From positions 186,001 to 250,000 of the forward strand of contig NZ_BQHI01000005.1 in the NCBI RefSeq assembly GCF_021603585.1: 64,000 bases of DNA, read 5' to 3'. Positions 17,691 through 27,397 of the stretch are shown piece after piece. A model generated the notes under the pieces. It did not search any database and was not told the DNA's origin. It was given only the letters and a program-made list of their open reading frames with translations. The stretch is from Pseudomonas sputi (GTDB lineage: Bacteria; Pseudomonadota; Gammaproteobacteria; Pseudomonadales; Pseudomonadaceae). Made by a program: the position numbers and the translations under genes. Every line of letters begins with the position of its first letter. Positions within the stretch are counted from its first letter, which is position 1.

Positions 17691-19028
17691 TTAGAGAGTG
17701 AGGGTCAAACGGCTCACCAGCGCCCCGGGCAACAACGCCGACGAGGTACTGCGCTGGCTATAGGTGCTCGCCGACAGCAGCAACTCACGCTCGGCGGTCA
17801 ACGCTTCCAGCTGCGATCCCAGCAGGCTGTAGGCGCTGTCGTCAAAACGCATGGTGCTGACCGGTGCCTGAATTTCGCCGTTCTCGACCCAGAACGTGGC
17901 AAACCGGGTCATGCCGGTCAGGCGCGCCGCCGGTTGATCCGAGAAGTTCAGGTACCAAAGGTTGCTGATGTACAACCCGGTACCCAACTGCTTGAGGATC
18001 TCGGCCTGTGACAGTTCGCCGGCGCCCATGTTCAGCGCGCTGGGCGATTCACCGCCGCCGGCGCCGTTGGCGGTCAGACCGTACTCGGCGGCACTGCGCG
18101 AACCGACCAACTGATCACCCGCTTTGCCTTCGATGATCAACCGCAGATCGCTGCGCGGGTAACCTTCGCCGGAGAACGCCGGGCTCAGCGAGTCGCTGAC
18201 TTTCTCGTCGAGGGACACCAGCGGACTGAATGCCTGATCGCCGGCATATAGCTTCTGCAGCGGGCTGCTTTTGCTGGCAATCGACTGCGCCGAGAAACCG
18301 CCCCAGCACAGCATGCCCATGATTTCTTCCAGGGCTGCGGGCGCCAGATAGGCGCGGTATTGGCCGGGCGGCAAGGTGCACAGCGGTCGACCGAGAAACT
18401 CGAGTTGTTCGCGGGCCTGCTGGATGCGTTTGGCGAAGTCTTCGCTGTTCCAGTTATGCCCGGCGTAGCTGGCCTTCACCGCTTCGCCGTTCTCGTGGAA
18501 CAGGCTGAAGTCGAAGTTGAAGCTGTTGGCCTGATGCCAGCCGAACGCCCCGGAAGAACTGGCGAAACCACGGCTGATCGGGCCGGCAGCGTAGAAGCCG
18601 ACCAGATCCAGACCTTCGGCAGCCTCGGCAATTTGCGCCACGACCTGTTCGGTGTCCGGCAGCGGATGCTCCTGCACATGTTGGCTCTGCCAGCTGTTGT
18701 GGTTGAGCAACAGGTACGGATCCTGCGGCAGCAGCGGCAGGGTTTCGCGCAGCTGTTGCAGGCCTTCGGCAAGGCGTTGCAGGTCGGCTTCCAGATCACC
18801 GGACAAGGTGATCTGCAGGTCGGCATGGCGACCGTCGTCAATCAGTTTCAGGCCGATACCGGCTTGTTGCACTTGCCCGGCCTGACGCACTCTGGCGTGG
18901 TTGAAGCGCACGAAGGCCGACGATTCGGCGTCGTAACTCAGGGTGAACTGTTCCGGCTCGCGCACGGCATCGCGCAGCCAGTTGACCAGCACCTTGAACG
19001 CCTCGGACTGGCTCTTGGAAATACTCAT
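17691..19028 (-). CDS. TldD/PmbA family protein, TldE-like partner
   Basis: 445 aa protein of the TldD/PmbA (U62) family without a HExxxH motif, so by analogy it would be the non-catalytic partner of the adjacent TldD-like protein. TldD-TldE heterodimers are metalloproteases that trim unfolded peptides, including microcin B17 precursor and, with CcdA, in antidote turnover. Family sequence is seen in GFASSSGAFGWHQANSFNFDFSLF and in the C-terminal TGMTRFATFWVENGEIQAPV. The start codon overlaps the stop of the upstream gene by one base (TGATG), implying coupled translation. It is a second pair relative to classical tldD/pmbA in most pseudomonads, which is inference. Confidence 0.82.
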   Translation of the reverse strand: MSISKSQSEAFKVLVNWLRDAVREPEQFTLSYDAESSAFVRFNHARVRQAGQVQQAGIGLKLIDDGRHADLQITLSGDLEADLQRLAEGLQQLRETLPLLPQDPYLLLNHNSWQSQHVQEHPLPDTEQVVAQIAEAAEGLDLVGFYAAGPISRGFASSSGAFGWHQANSFNFDFSLFHENGEAVKASYAGHNWNSEDFAKRIQQAREQLEFLGRPLCTLPPGQYRAYLAPAALEEIMGMLCWGGFSAQSIASKSSPLQKLYAGDQAFSPLVSLDEKVSDSLSPAFSGEGYPRSDLRLIIEGKAGDQLVGSRSAAEYGLTANGAGGGESPSALNMGAGELSQAEILKQLGTGLYISNLWYLNFSDQPAARLTGMTRFATFWVENGEIQAPVSTMRFDDSAYSLLGSQLEALTAERELLLSASTYSQRSTSSALLPGALVSRLTLTL

Positions 19029-20470
19029 CAGGCGTCTCCCCCAAACACATCAACATTGCTGAACACGCAGGCCGGTGAAGCGTGGCCGACGCGGATCACC
19101 TGGTTCGGTTCGCCCTTGCCGCAGTTCGGCGTGCCCAGCACCTGGGTGGTGGCAGCGTTGCCGACGGCGCGCAGACTCTTCCAGAAGTGCGCGGAAATGC
19201 CCCGGTAGTTCGGGTTTTTCACCACGCCCTTGAGTTCGCCGTTTTCGATCAACTGGCCCCATTCGCAGCCGAACTGGAATTTGTTGCGTGCATCGTCGAT
19301 TGACCAGGAACGGTTGGTGCTCATCAGAATGCCGTTTTCGATGCCGCCGATCAGTTGCTCCAGTGAATGGTCGCCCGGCTCGATGTTGAGGTTGGCCATG
19401 CGGTCGATCGGCGGTCGGTTCCAGCTGCAGGCGCGGCTGTTGGCGACGCCGTCGAGCCCGGCGCGAAATTGCGACAGTGCCCCGCCCAACGGGCGCACCA
19501 GCAGGCCCTCGCGAATCAGGAATTGTTTGCTGGCGGCCGTGCCGTCGTCGTCATGGCCGTAGCTGGCGAGCTCTTCCGGGATGTCCGGATCGAACGTCAC
19601 GTTGAGCAGTGTCGAGCCGTATTGCAGGCGGCCGAAATCCGAGGCTTTGACGAAACTGGTGCCGGCGTAATTGCGCTCGTCGCCGAGGATCCGGTCGAGC
19701 TCCAGCGGGTGGCCGATGGATTCGTGGATCTGCAGCATCATCTGGTCAGGCATCAGCAGCAGGTCGCGCGGGCCTTGCGGGGTGTTCGGCGCGAGCAGCA
19801 GTTGCAGCGCCTGATCGGCGACTTGCGGGCCGGCGCCGATCAGGCCGCAACGGTTGATTACGTCGGCGCCGCCCTGCTGGCCGAAGTTCTCGCGGCCGAG
19901 GCTGCGGGTCTGGCTGTCGTTGCCGTCGTAGGCGGTGACGTCGAGGCCCGGGTAGACAAAGCGCTGGGCCTGGCGCAGTTCGGCGCCGGCGCTGCTCAGG
20001 TAGATCTGTTCGACGTGGGTGATGCCGATGCTCACTTGCCAATTCACAAGGCGCTCATCCTTGGGCACCGAAGCGGATTCCGCGCCGAGCAGCTCGAAGC
20101 ATTCACTCAGGGACGGGAAGGGTTGTTCCAGATTGGGTGAAAAATAGTCGGCGCGGTCGCTGGACACCGGCTGCTGGCTCAGGTCGAGCAGGGCGTGAGG
20201 CTTGAGCCGCCGGGCCTGTTGCTCGGCCCGCTCGAGGGCGGCTTGCAGGCCCTGTTGCGACAGGTCATTGGTCGCGGCGTAGGCTTCGACGCCGTTGACC
20301 CGGACGGTGAGCATCGCGCCTTCGTCGCGGCTCAGGCTCGGCGGCTCGGCGACATTCTTGCGCACCGACAGGTACTGCCCGGATTCGCGCACATACCGCA
20401 GGGAAAAAAATTCGGCGCCCGTGCGCAAGGCAGCGAAGCGCTGCTTGAGCTGGGGGTGGAAATCGAACAT
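19028..20470 (-). CDS. TldD/PmbA family metalloprotease, TldD-like catalytic subunit
   Basis: 480 aa protein with the TldD zinc motif HESIGH at ~248-253 (in MMLQIHESIGHPLELDRILGDE), and a C-terminal cysteine in GTPNCGKGEPNQ that matches the third ligand of TldD. It should be the catalytic subunit of a dimer with the protein encoded next. The operon is 20470 to 17691 with a one-base TGATG overlap. AAGGAGG lies about six bases before the ATG. No peptide substrate gene was seen nearby, so it probably has a general or remote role. Confidence 0.87.
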   Translation of the reverse strand: MFDFHPQLKQRFAALRTGAEFFSLRYVRESGQYLSVRKNVAEPPSLSRDEGAMLTVRVNGVEAYAATNDLSQQGLQAALERAEQQARRLKPHALLDLSQQPVSSDRADYFSPNLEQPFPSLSECFELLGAESASVPKDERLVNWQVSIGITHVEQIYLSSAGAELRQAQRFVYPGLDVTAYDGNDSQTRSLGRENFGQQGGADVINRCGLIGAGPQVADQALQLLLAPNTPQGPRDLLLMPDQMMLQIHESIGHPLELDRILGDERNYAGTSFVKASDFGRLQYGSTLLNVTFDPDIPEELASYGHDDDGTAASKQFLIREGLLVRPLGGALSQFRAGLDGVANSRACSWNRPPIDRMANLNIEPGDHSLEQLIGGIENGILMSTNRSWSIDDARNKFQFGCEWGQLIENGELKGVVKNPNYRGISAHFWKSLRAVGNAATTQVLGTPNCGKGEPNQVIRVGHASPACVFSNVDVFGGDA

Positions 20471-20690
20471 CAGGGAACCTCCTTGTCATGGGAGCAGCGG
20501 CGAAGCGGATTCGGCGGGGAGGGGGTGAAACGATTGGGCGAGGACTAGAGTAGGCCTGCGTGGGGGGGAGTATCAAGGGTAGCGCTTGAGAGGGAAATAC
20601 ATTCTGTGAGTGACCGTCATCCCGTCAGGCAAAAGGGGCGTACTTGAGCAAGCGTGTCCAAGGGCCCCTGGTCGGCTCTGCGGTAAAACT

Positions 20691-21035
20691 TCAGTTATTC
20701 AAATAGACGAATGCGAGTACGTAAATCAGCAGGCTGGCAAAGAAACCTGGCAGAATTTTTCGGGTTCTGGCCACGACGGCAAATGTTCCGACTAACAGCA
20801 GCAGTTTCAGCGCATCCAGAATCTGAAACTGTTGCATCAGACTCGGGCCATCCAGCCTGGCAAATGCCGTGTCATAAATGATCACTCCCAACATCGCTTG
20901 GGCGCTGTAACTGACGAAGCGGTAAAAAGAACCTTCGGTGCGCGTCAACGCCGTGGTGTTTTTGAAAGCAAACGGTAATGCTCGAAATGCAAAAGCCGTG
21001 ATTGCGGAAAAGCCGATCAGCATCCAGAGATTCAT
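20691..21035 (-). CDS. azlD: AzlD family small exporter subunit
   Basis: 114 aa protein with four predicted membrane helices and the AzlD pattern (FRALPFAFKN; the loop TRTEGSFYRFVSYSAQAMLGVIIYD). AzlD forms a two-part exporter with AzlC; in Bacillus this pair exports branched-chain amino acids and confers azaleucine resistance. The start overlaps the azlC stop by four bases (ATGA). It is the last gene of the cassette 22755-20691. Base composition is visibly lower in GC than the flanking tldD and betA genes. Confidence 0.85.
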   Translation of the reverse strand: MNLWMLIGFSAITAFAFRALPFAFKNTTALTRTEGSFYRFVSYSAQAMLGVIIYDTAFARLDGPSLMQQFQILDALKLLLLVGTFAVVARTRKILPGFFASLLIYVLAFVYLNN

Positions 21036-21760
21036 TGGAAAGCCGTTCCTTGGCGAGTACAGATATTTTCAATCATTACGAGCATGCCGCCGATCACAAA
21101 GGGCGTGATCAGCAAGTTGTAGTCCTTGAAGAGCAACACCAGCAAAGGCGCACCGATGAAACCCAGCCAATAGCTGGAGATTTCCATGTAATGCGGCCAG
21201 TGCTTGCCGGCCAATGCAGTGAACTGAAGTGGCAAGAGCATCGTCATGGCGGCTGCAATGACCGGTGAGGCAAAACCTGCGCCGGCCATAAAGCCGATGT
21301 AAGTGCAGATGATCGACAAGGCGAAGATGGGTGTGCCTACGCCAACAAAATAAGCGAACGGGAAACTCGTTTTGTGTTTGAAGCGCGTTATGCATGCCGT
21401 GAAGATCGAGGGCGTCAGCAGTATCAATGACGCGAGAGTCTTACGCGTCGACGTCTGCTTGAGGTGCGGTGCCAACGTCGCTGAAAGCAAAACGAATCTG
21501 ACGTTGAGTGCCAGAATAATCGGGATCAGTAACCATCCGTCGTTGTAGTTTTGTATGAGTAGAAACTGTAATGGCGTCGAAAAAATCAACAGGGTCGTTG
21601 CCATCGTCTGACTCAACGTCAGCGCTTGGGCAGCGCCCACCATTCCGATGGATAAATACAGAAAGATGAACGCGATGCCGAAGGTGATAGCGTCGCGCCC
21701 TCCCGCCTTGAGCGTTTGCGCGAAGGTGGAGTCGGATGAAGACTGGCAGCCGTTCATCAA
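21032..21760 (-). CDS. azlC: AzlC family amino acid exporter subunit
   Basis: 242 aa inner membrane protein with about seven hydrophobic segments. AzlC features include the segment GIAFIFLYLSIGMVGAAQALTLSQTM and NVRFVLLSATLAPHL, which corresponds to the family NxRhxLhS motif. It should pair with the adjacent AzlD. The start overlaps the end of the upstream oxygenase gene by four bases, so all three genes are translated from one message. Given its operon partner, I infer that the cargo is the oxidised amino acid made by that enzyme. Confidence 0.85.
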   Translation of the reverse strand: MMNGCQSSSDSTFAQTLKAGGRDAITFGIAFIFLYLSIGMVGAAQALTLSQTMATTLLIFSTPLQFLLIQNYNDGWLLIPIILALNVRFVLLSATLAPHLKQTSTRKTLASLILLTPSIFTACITRFKHKTSFPFAYFVGVGTPIFALSIICTYIGFMAGAGFASPVIAAAMTMLLPLQFTALAGKHWPHYMEISSYWLGFIGAPLLVLLFKDYNLLITPFVIGGMLVMIENICTRQGTAFQ

Positions 21761-22755
21761 GCCGCTCCTCGGACAGCCTGCTTTTCGTCCAGCGAGTAAT
21801 ACTGCTTGCGAGGCCCTTTGCTGCGAAACAACAGGCGTGGCGTGGTGGTCAGCGTCGAAGTTGCGGCTCGCGAGCGAACCTCATCGGCGCTGATGTTCAG
21901 AGTCGGGCGAGCATGCAATATCTTGTTATTGGCAATGATCAGAAACGTGCCGGTCTGCGCTGTGGAGACATTGCACCTGGCAGTGGGTAGCCCTGCACGG
22001 ATTTTATCCAACACCTCTTGCCCACCGTTGAACGCGCGCATTCGCTCGCCGCTGTGAATGTCGATGCGGAAATCCAGTGCAACCCGGTAGCCATACAGTT
22101 CATTGTATTCAACGACATTTCGAACGCGCTCCTTCGAGCCACTGACGTTTTTGCCTGAAACAAAAATCGCCTGCATGCCAAGTAATGTTTGAATTTCTTT
22201 ATCGTCAAGTGATAACAGCAAGTCCGCCGGGAAGTAATAGGCGGTGGGCGTGTGTGTAGTGTCTCGGCACACAGTGAGTGCAAGAAAGTCAACGTCCAGG
22301 CTTTCATACAAATCATCTGAATGCGGGGTGATGTCGCCATAACCATTACCCCATTCCCTATACTTTTCAGCGGAAGGCTTCAAGTACAGGGCTTTATGGT
22401 CTTCATATTCGTACTTTATATCGGTCAAATGGAACAGGTCGGCCAGCGCTTCATGGACGGTGAGGGCAAGCGCAGGACAGTCAATGCTGAAAATGTTTTT
22501 GATACACACGGCGGCGACACCTTTGTTGGTGCCGACCTGATCAAAATAGAGTGCGTCTTCTGGGTGGAGATAATTAAGGAATAAATTTGTAAGTTGTATT
22601 TTTAAGGTGTGGAGGTTTTGCTCCTTGTTCTTTTCCCACCACGATTCGATCACGCCGCTTAAATAGCCGAAGTCCAGAGATATGGTTTTTTCTTTAGATA
22701 ATGCCTGTCGAAACAGGCTGGCGGAAATATTCTCGTTTGCGCAGTTGAGTAACAT
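21757..22755 (-). CDS. Fe(II)/2-oxoglutarate oxygenase, clavaminate synthase-like
   Basis: 332 aa cytosolic protein. The metal triad reads H145-x-D147 (TPHSDDLYESLDVDFLAL) and H281 in NNKILHARPTL, with the 2-oxoglutarate arginine likely R294 or R296 downstream. The spacing and the motif FLALTVCRD after HxD are those of the clavaminate synthase/VioC/AsnO group, which hydroxylate free or carrier-bound amino acids. No NRPS gene is present here. It heads an operon with azlC and azlD through four-base overlaps, pointing to hydroxylation of an amino acid followed by export. Codon use is more AT-rich than its neighbours, a sign of transfer. The exact substrate is unknown. Confidence 0.75.
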   Translation of the reverse strand: MLLNCANENISASLFRQALSKEKTISLDFGYLSGVIESWWEKNKEQNLHTLKIQLTNLFLNYLHPEDALYFDQVGTNKGVAAVCIKNIFSIDCPALALTVHEALADLFHLTDIKYEYEDHKALYLKPSAEKYREWGNGYGDITPHSDDLYESLDVDFLALTVCRDTTHTPTAYYFPADLLLSLDDKEIQTLLGMQAIFVSGKNVSGSKERVRNVVEYNELYGYRVALDFRIDIHSGERMRAFNGGQEVLDKIRAGLPTARCNVSTAQTGTFLIIANNKILHARPTLNISADEVRSRAATSTLTTTPRLLFRSKGPRKQYYSLDEKQAVRGAA

Positions 22756-22881
22756 TGTTCTTCCTTGGTTTGTTTTTTCAAGGCGCGCATTCTAGTGTGT
22801 TTGGTTGAGAGGTAAAGTTGGCAATTATTGCGAGTTTTGTTCGATTGAAACTGTACTGTTGAAGAATAGCGAGGGTTAAAT

Positions 22882-22918
22882 AAAAAACCGCCAGCCTCTG
22901 AAAGAGGTGGCGGTTTTT
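22882..22918. terminator. Bidirectional intrinsic terminator after betA
   Basis: AAAAAACCGCCA and TGGCGGTTTTT form a stem, with an inner CCTCTGAAAGAGG hairpin. It lies 22 bp past the betA stop and ends that operon leftwards. Confidence 0.88.
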
Positions 22919-22939
22919 AGTGGCGGTGCTAGTTGGTTG

Positions 22940-24643
22940 TCAGTGAGCGGCCGGCGCTACTTCACGCAGCGCCTTGCCTTTCACCGGCGCATCGCCAGCG
23001 ACGTAGTAAGGCGCGTTGCTGCGCGGCAAGGGCTTGCGGCCACGGATCTTGTCGGCGATTTTCTCGGCGATCATGATCGTCGGCGCGTTCAGGTTGCCGG
23101 TGGTGATGATCGGCATGATCGAAGCATCGACCACACGCAGACCCTGCATGCCATGCACGCGGCCTTCGCCGTCCACCACCGCCATCTCGTCGGTGCCCAT
23201 CTTGCACGAGCAGGACGGGTGGAACGCGGTTTCGGCGTGTTCGCGGATGAACTTGTCCAGCTGCTCATCGGTTTGCACGTCGATGCCCGGGCTGATTTCG
23301 CGGCCACGGAAAGCGTCCAGTGCAGGCTGTTGCATGATTTCACGGGTCAGGCGGATGCCGTCGCGAAATTCCTGCCAGTCCTGCTCGGTGGCCATGTAGT
23401 TGAACAGGATGCTCGGGTGCTGGCGCGGGTCCTTGGATTTGACCTGGACGCGACCGCGGCTCGGCGAACGCATGGACCCCATATGCGCCTGGAAACCGTG
23501 CTCTTTCACACCGTTGCTGCCGTTGTAGTTAATCGCCACCGGCAGGAAGTGGTACTGGATGTTCGGCCATTCGAATTCCGGACGGGTGCGGATGAAACCG
23601 CCGGCTTCGAACTGGTTGCTGGCGCCGATGCCGGTGCCGTTGAACAGCCACTCGGCACCGATGGCCGGCTGGTTGTACCAGAGCAGCGACGGGTACAGCG
23701 ACACCGGTTGGGTGCAGGCGTATTGCAGGTACAGCTCAAGGTGATCCTGCAGGTTTTCACCGACGCCCGGCAGGTCGTGAACGACCGGAATGTCGAGGCT
23801 TTCCAGCAGTTTCGCCGGGCCGACGCCGGAGCGTTGCAGCAGTTGCGGCGAAGCGATCGCGCCGGAGCAGACGATGACTTCCTTGCGGGCGCGGGCTTCA
23901 ACGCGCTCTTCAGCCGCGCCAACCAGATAACGTACGCCGACCGCACGCTTGCCTTCGAACAGAACCTTGTCGGTCAGGGCGTGGGTGACGATGGTCAGGG
24001 TCGAACGCTTCTTGGCCACGTCCAGATAACCACGGGCGGTGGAAGCACGGCGGCCGTTCGGCGTCACGGTGCGGTCCATCGGGCCGAAGCCTTCCTGCTG
24101 GTAGCCGTTGAGGTCTTCGGTGCGCGGGTAACCGGCCTGCACGCCAGCTTCAACCATGGCGTGGAACAGCGGGTTGTTGCCGGCTTTCGGCGTGGTCACG
24201 CTGACCGGGCCGTCGCCACCGTGGTAGTCGTTCGGGCCGATGTCACGGGTTTCCGCTTTGCGGAAGTACGGCAGGCAGTCGAGGTAGGACCAGTCTTCCA
24301 GGCCTGGCAGTTTGGCCCAGCCGTCGTAGTCCATTGCGTTGCCGCGGATGTAGCACATGCCGTTGATCAGCGAGGAACCGCCGAGGCCCTTGCCACGACC
24401 GCATTCCATCCGGCGACCGTCCATGTGTGGTTCCGGATCGGTTTCGTACGCCCAGTTGTAGCGACGACCTTGCAGCGGGAATGCCAGGGCGGCCGGCATC
24501 TGCGTGCGGAAGTCGAAACGGTAGTCCGGGCCGCCGGCTTCGAGCAGCAGGACGGTGACGCCTTCGTCTTCAGTCAGACGGGTCGCCAGGGTGTTACCGG
24601 CAGAGCCGGCACCGACGATGATGTAATCGAATTCTTGGGACAT
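22940..24643 (-). CDS. betA: Choline dehydrogenase
   Basis: 567 aa GMC flavoprotein that oxidises choline to betaine aldehyde at the membrane, passing electrons to the respiratory chain. The FAD motif [14 protein letters not shown] begins at ~6; [15 protein letters not shown] and the C-terminal active-site segment HPSCSCKMG and [24 protein letters not shown] are present. The start MSQEFDY at 24643 agrees with other BetA proteins and has AAAGAGGGT upstream. It is third in the betI-betB-betA operon, after a REP element in the betB-betA gap. Confidence 0.97.
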   Translation of the reverse strand: MSQEFDYIIVGAGSAGNTLATRLTEDEGVTVLLLEAGGPDYRFDFRTQMPAALAFPLQGRRYNWAYETDPEPHMDGRRMECGRGKGLGGSSLINGMCYIRGNAMDYDGWAKLPGLEDWSYLDCLPYFRKAETRDIGPNDYHGGDGPVSVTTPKAGNNPLFHAMVEAGVQAGYPRTEDLNGYQQEGFGPMDRTVTPNGRRASTARGYLDVAKKRSTLTIVTHALTDKVLFEGKRAVGVRYLVGAAEERVEARARKEVIVCSGAIASPQLLQRSGVGPAKLLESLDIPVVHDLPGVGENLQDHLELYLQYACTQPVSLYPSLLWYNQPAIGAEWLFNGTGIGASNQFEAGGFIRTRPEFEWPNIQYHFLPVAINYNGSNGVKEHGFQAHMGSMRSPSRGRVQVKSKDPRQHPSILFNYMATEQDWQEFRDGIRLTREIMQQPALDAFRGREISPGIDVQTDEQLDKFIREHAETAFHPSCSCKMGTDEMAVVDGEGRVHGMQGLRVVDASIMPIITTGNLNAPTIMIAEKIADKIRGRKPLPRSNAPYYVAGDAPVKGKALREVAPAAH

Positions 24644-24739
24644 TGAATGCACCCTCTTTAAAAATGGGTCAGGTCAGGCCTGGCGAGTGCTTGGCACTCG
24701 CTTCGCGGGAAAGCCCGTTTCCACACTGGAATGGACGCT

Positions 24740-24783
24740 TGTGTGGGAGCGAGCTTGCTCGCGAAGGCGGCCTCGCGAGCAAT
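24740..24783. repeat. REP element between betB and betA
   Basis: TGTGGGAGCGAGCTTGCTCG at 24740-24759 followed closely by the reversed end CCTCGCGAGCAA. It lies inside the operon in the 154 bp gap and may tune expression of betA relative to betB. Confidence 0.8.
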
Positions 24784-24797
24784 ACAGAACTCGGGTC

Positions 24798-26270
24798 TTA
24801 GAACACCGAGACGTAATCGCCCAGCTCGACCTGTACCGATTTGATGCGAGTGAAGTTGTTCAGCGAGCTGATGCCGTTCTCACGGCCGACGCCCGACTGC
24901 TTGTAACCGCCAACCGGCATTTTTGCGTCGGACTCGCCCCAGGCGTTGATCCAGCAGATACCGGCTTCCAGTTGATGAATCACGCGGTGGGCGCGGTTCA
25001 GGTCGCGGGTGACGATGCCGGCGGCCAGGCCGAAGTCGGTATCGTTGGCGCGGCGGATCACTTCTTCTTCGGTTTCGTAGCTCAGGATCGCCATCACCGG
25101 GCCGAAGATTTCTTCACGGACGATCGTCATGTCGTCGGTGCAGTCGGTGAACACGGTCGGGGCCACGAACGCGCCTTTGGCGAATTCGCCGTCGGTCAGA
25201 CGCTCGCCGCCGCACAGGACACGGGCGCCTTCTTCTTTACCCTTGGCGATGTAGCCCAGCACGCTTTCCATGTGCGGGAAGCTGACCAGCGGGCCGAAGT
25301 TGGTGTTTTCGTCTTCCGGGTTGCCAACGCGGATGCGGGCAACGCGCTCGACGATCTTGGCCTCGAAAGCAGCTTTCAGGTGGCTCGGTACGAATACGCG
25401 AGTGCCATTGGTGCAGACCTGACCGGAGCTGTAGAAGTTGGCCATCATGGCGGTGTCGGCGGCGCGATCCAGGTCGGCGTCGTCGCAGATGATCAGCGGG
25501 GACTTGCCACCCAGTTCCATGGTCACGTCTTTGAGCGACGAAGCCGAAGCGCTGGCCATGACCTTCTTGCCGGTGTCGGTGCCGCCGGTGAAGGAGATCT
25601 TTTCAATGCGCGGGTGCTCGGTCAGCCAGGTGCCGACTTCACGGCCGCTGCCGGTCAGCACGTTGAACACACCGTTTGGAACGCCGGCTTCGGTGTAGAT
25701 TTCGGCCAGTTTCAGGGTGGTCAGCGAGGTGACTTCGCTTGGTTTGAAGATCATCGCGTTACCGGCCGCCAGGGCAGGGGCGGATTTCCACAGGGCGATC
25801 TGGATCGGGTAGTTCCACGCGCCGATGCCGGCGACCACGCCCAGCGGTTCGCGACGGGTGTAGACGAAGGACGTGTCACGCAGCGGGATCTGCTCGCCTT
25901 CGATGGCGGGTACCAGGCCTGCGTAGTATTCCAGCACGTCGGCGCCGGTGACGATGTCGACGTACTTGGTTTCAGAGAAGGCTTTACCGGTGTCCAGGGT
26001 TTCCAGGGCCGCCAGTTCATCGTTGCGCTCGCGCAGGATGTCGACGGCGCGGCGCAGGATGCGCGAACGCTCCATAGCGGTCATCGCGGCCCAGATTTTC
26101 TGGCCCTTTTCGGCGCTGACCACAGCACGCTCGACGTCTTCCTTGGTCGCACGTTGCACCAGTGCGAGGACTTCACCGTTAGCCGGGTTGATGGCTTCGA
26201 AAGTGGCATCGCTGCCGGCGTCGGAGTACGCGCCATCGATGTAGAGTTTTTGCAGTTCGAAACGGGCCAT
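24798..26270 (-). CDS. betB: Betaine aldehyde dehydrogenase
   Basis: 490 aa NAD(P)-dependent aldehyde dehydrogenase that turns betaine aldehyde into glycine betaine in the cytosol. Family motifs: [32 protein letters not shown] (cofactor and oxyanion region), the general base in [12 protein letters not shown] (~252) and the catalytic cysteine in [12 protein letters not shown] (~286). It lies between betI and betA and is cotranscribed with them. The start [13 protein letters not shown] matches other BetB enzymes. Confidence 0.97.
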   Translation of the reverse strand: MARFELQKLYIDGAYSDAGSDATFEAINPANGEVLALVQRATKEDVERAVVSAEKGQKIWAAMTAMERSRILRRAVDILRERNDELAALETLDTGKAFSETKYVDIVTGADVLEYYAGLVPAIEGEQIPLRDTSFVYTRREPLGVVAGIGAWNYPIQIALWKSAPALAAGNAMIFKPSEVTSLTTLKLAEIYTEAGVPNGVFNVLTGSGREVGTWLTEHPRIEKISFTGGTDTGKKVMASASASSLKDVTMELGGKSPLIICDDADLDRAADTAMMANFYSSGQVCTNGTRVFVPSHLKAAFEAKIVERVARIRVGNPEDENTNFGPLVSFPHMESVLGYIAKGKEEGARVLCGGERLTDGEFAKGAFVAPTVFTDCTDDMTIVREEIFGPVMAILSYETEEEVIRRANDTDFGLAAGIVTRDLNRAHRVIHQLEAGICWINAWGESDAKMPVGGYKQSGVGRENGISSLNNFTRIKSVQVELGDYVSVF

Positions 26271-26378
26271 AGTGTCCTCGCAAGTGCATTAGTGGTTGGC
26301 GTTGGTCACCGGGTGAGCCATGTAGCTGTGGCATCGCCGGTCGGTGACAGTTCAGGGGCCGAGCGTTTTTTCTGTGCT

Positions 26379-26972
26379 CTAGCTCACCTGCTTGGCCAAT
26401 TGGAAATCCATGTATTCGTAAGCGATCTGTTGCGCCTGCGCAGTGTCGAAAGCGTCTCCCGACAGCGCGCCACGCAACCACAAACCGTCGATCAGAGCTG
26501 CCAGTCCACGGGCGGCGGTGCGCGCATCTTCGAGCGGCAACACACGGCGGAACTCGCAGCACAGGTTGGAATACAGACGGTGATCGTTGATCCGCTGCAA
26601 CCTGTGCAAAGACGGCTGGTGCATGCTGGTGGCCCAGAAGGCCAGCCAGGTTTTCATTGCCGGGCCATTGACCTGGCTGGCGTCGAAGTTGCCTTCGATG
26701 ATCACCTGCAGATGCGCCCGGGGGCTGCTGTCTGCCAGCGCCTGACGGCGCGCGGTGACGCTCTCGCTGAGGGCGGTCATCAGATACCGCATCGTGGCGG
26801 CGATCAGGCCATTCTTGTCCTGAAAATAGTGACTGATGATGCCATTCGAGACACCGGCCAAACGGGCGATCAGCGCAATGCTGGCGTCCCCCATTCCGAC
26901 CTGATCAACCGCCTGCAAAGTGGCTTCGATCAGTTGTTGGCGGCGGATGGGTTGCATACCGACCTTGGGCAT
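26379..26972 (-). CDS. betI: TetR-type choline-responsive repressor BetI
   Basis: 197 aa TetR family repressor. The helix-turn-helix lies at ~28-50 ([28 protein letters not shown]). BetI represses betIBA and usually betT, and choline relieves repression. The ATG at 26972 ([14 protein letters not shown]) has AAGGAGA ten bases upstream; the longer frame is spurious. A perfect 20 bp palindrome lies 70 bp upstream at 27043, between betI and the divergent betT, and is its likely operator. Confidence 0.95.
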   Translation of the reverse strand: MPKVGMQPIRRQQLIEATLQAVDQVGMGDASIALIARLAGVSNGIISHYFQDKNGLIAATMRYLMTALSESVTARRQALADSSPRAHLQVIIEGNFDASQVNGPAMKTWLAFWATSMHQPSLHRLQRINDHRLYSNLCCEFRRVLPLEDARTAARGLAALIDGLWLRGALSGDAFDTAQAQQIAYEYMDFQLAKQVS

Positions 26973-27042
26973 CTTGCACATCTCCTTAGGCCTTCCGACG
27001 GACGACAAACGCCTATCGGATTGAGGGCCAGTCTATTTTGTT

Positions 27043-27062
27043 TTGATTGAACGTTCAATCAA
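27043..27062. promoter_or_regulatory. Probable BetI operator
   Basis: TTGATTGAACGTTCAATCAA is a perfect 20 bp palindrome in the betI-betT intergenic region. It closely resembles the dyad bound by E. coli BetI (TTGATTGGACGTTCAA core, from memory). It can serve both divergent promoters. Confidence 0.8.
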
Positions 27063-27397
27063 CAAAGAATAAGATCTGCGACAAATCGTCGCTGCCTACA
27101 GAATTTTCTTACGTGTAAGTGGCGATAAAACCGACATCTGAAAATGCTCGAAACCTGCGCGGGGCAAGGCGCGGTTCGACGTTCGATGGACGTGTTGAAT
27201 GGGCAAGACGCTCAAGGCCAGGTTTCGGATGAACGTCCATGCCTCGGCCACGACGGCGATTCGCGATGCCATCTCTCCAGGTTCGGGCTTTTTCGGGGTG
27301 TCTTTATATCACCCGCCGGTCGGCTGCCAACTAACCGATTGGTCGGGTTCCGTGTTGCCTTGTGTTCTTCTCTCGCACTGCCTGGAGCATTTGTGCC
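27063..27397. other. betI-betT intergenic region, no gene seen
   Basis: Beyond the operator, ~335 bp lead to betT. They include an AT-rich stretch near 27090-27130 that may hold a promoter. No open frame with a convincing ribosome site was seen. Confidence 0.5.

Noticed and set aside
24687-27050. A 787-codon plus-strand frame over betB and betI
   Set aside because: It is the mirror of two well-recognised genes and has no ribosome site or domain.
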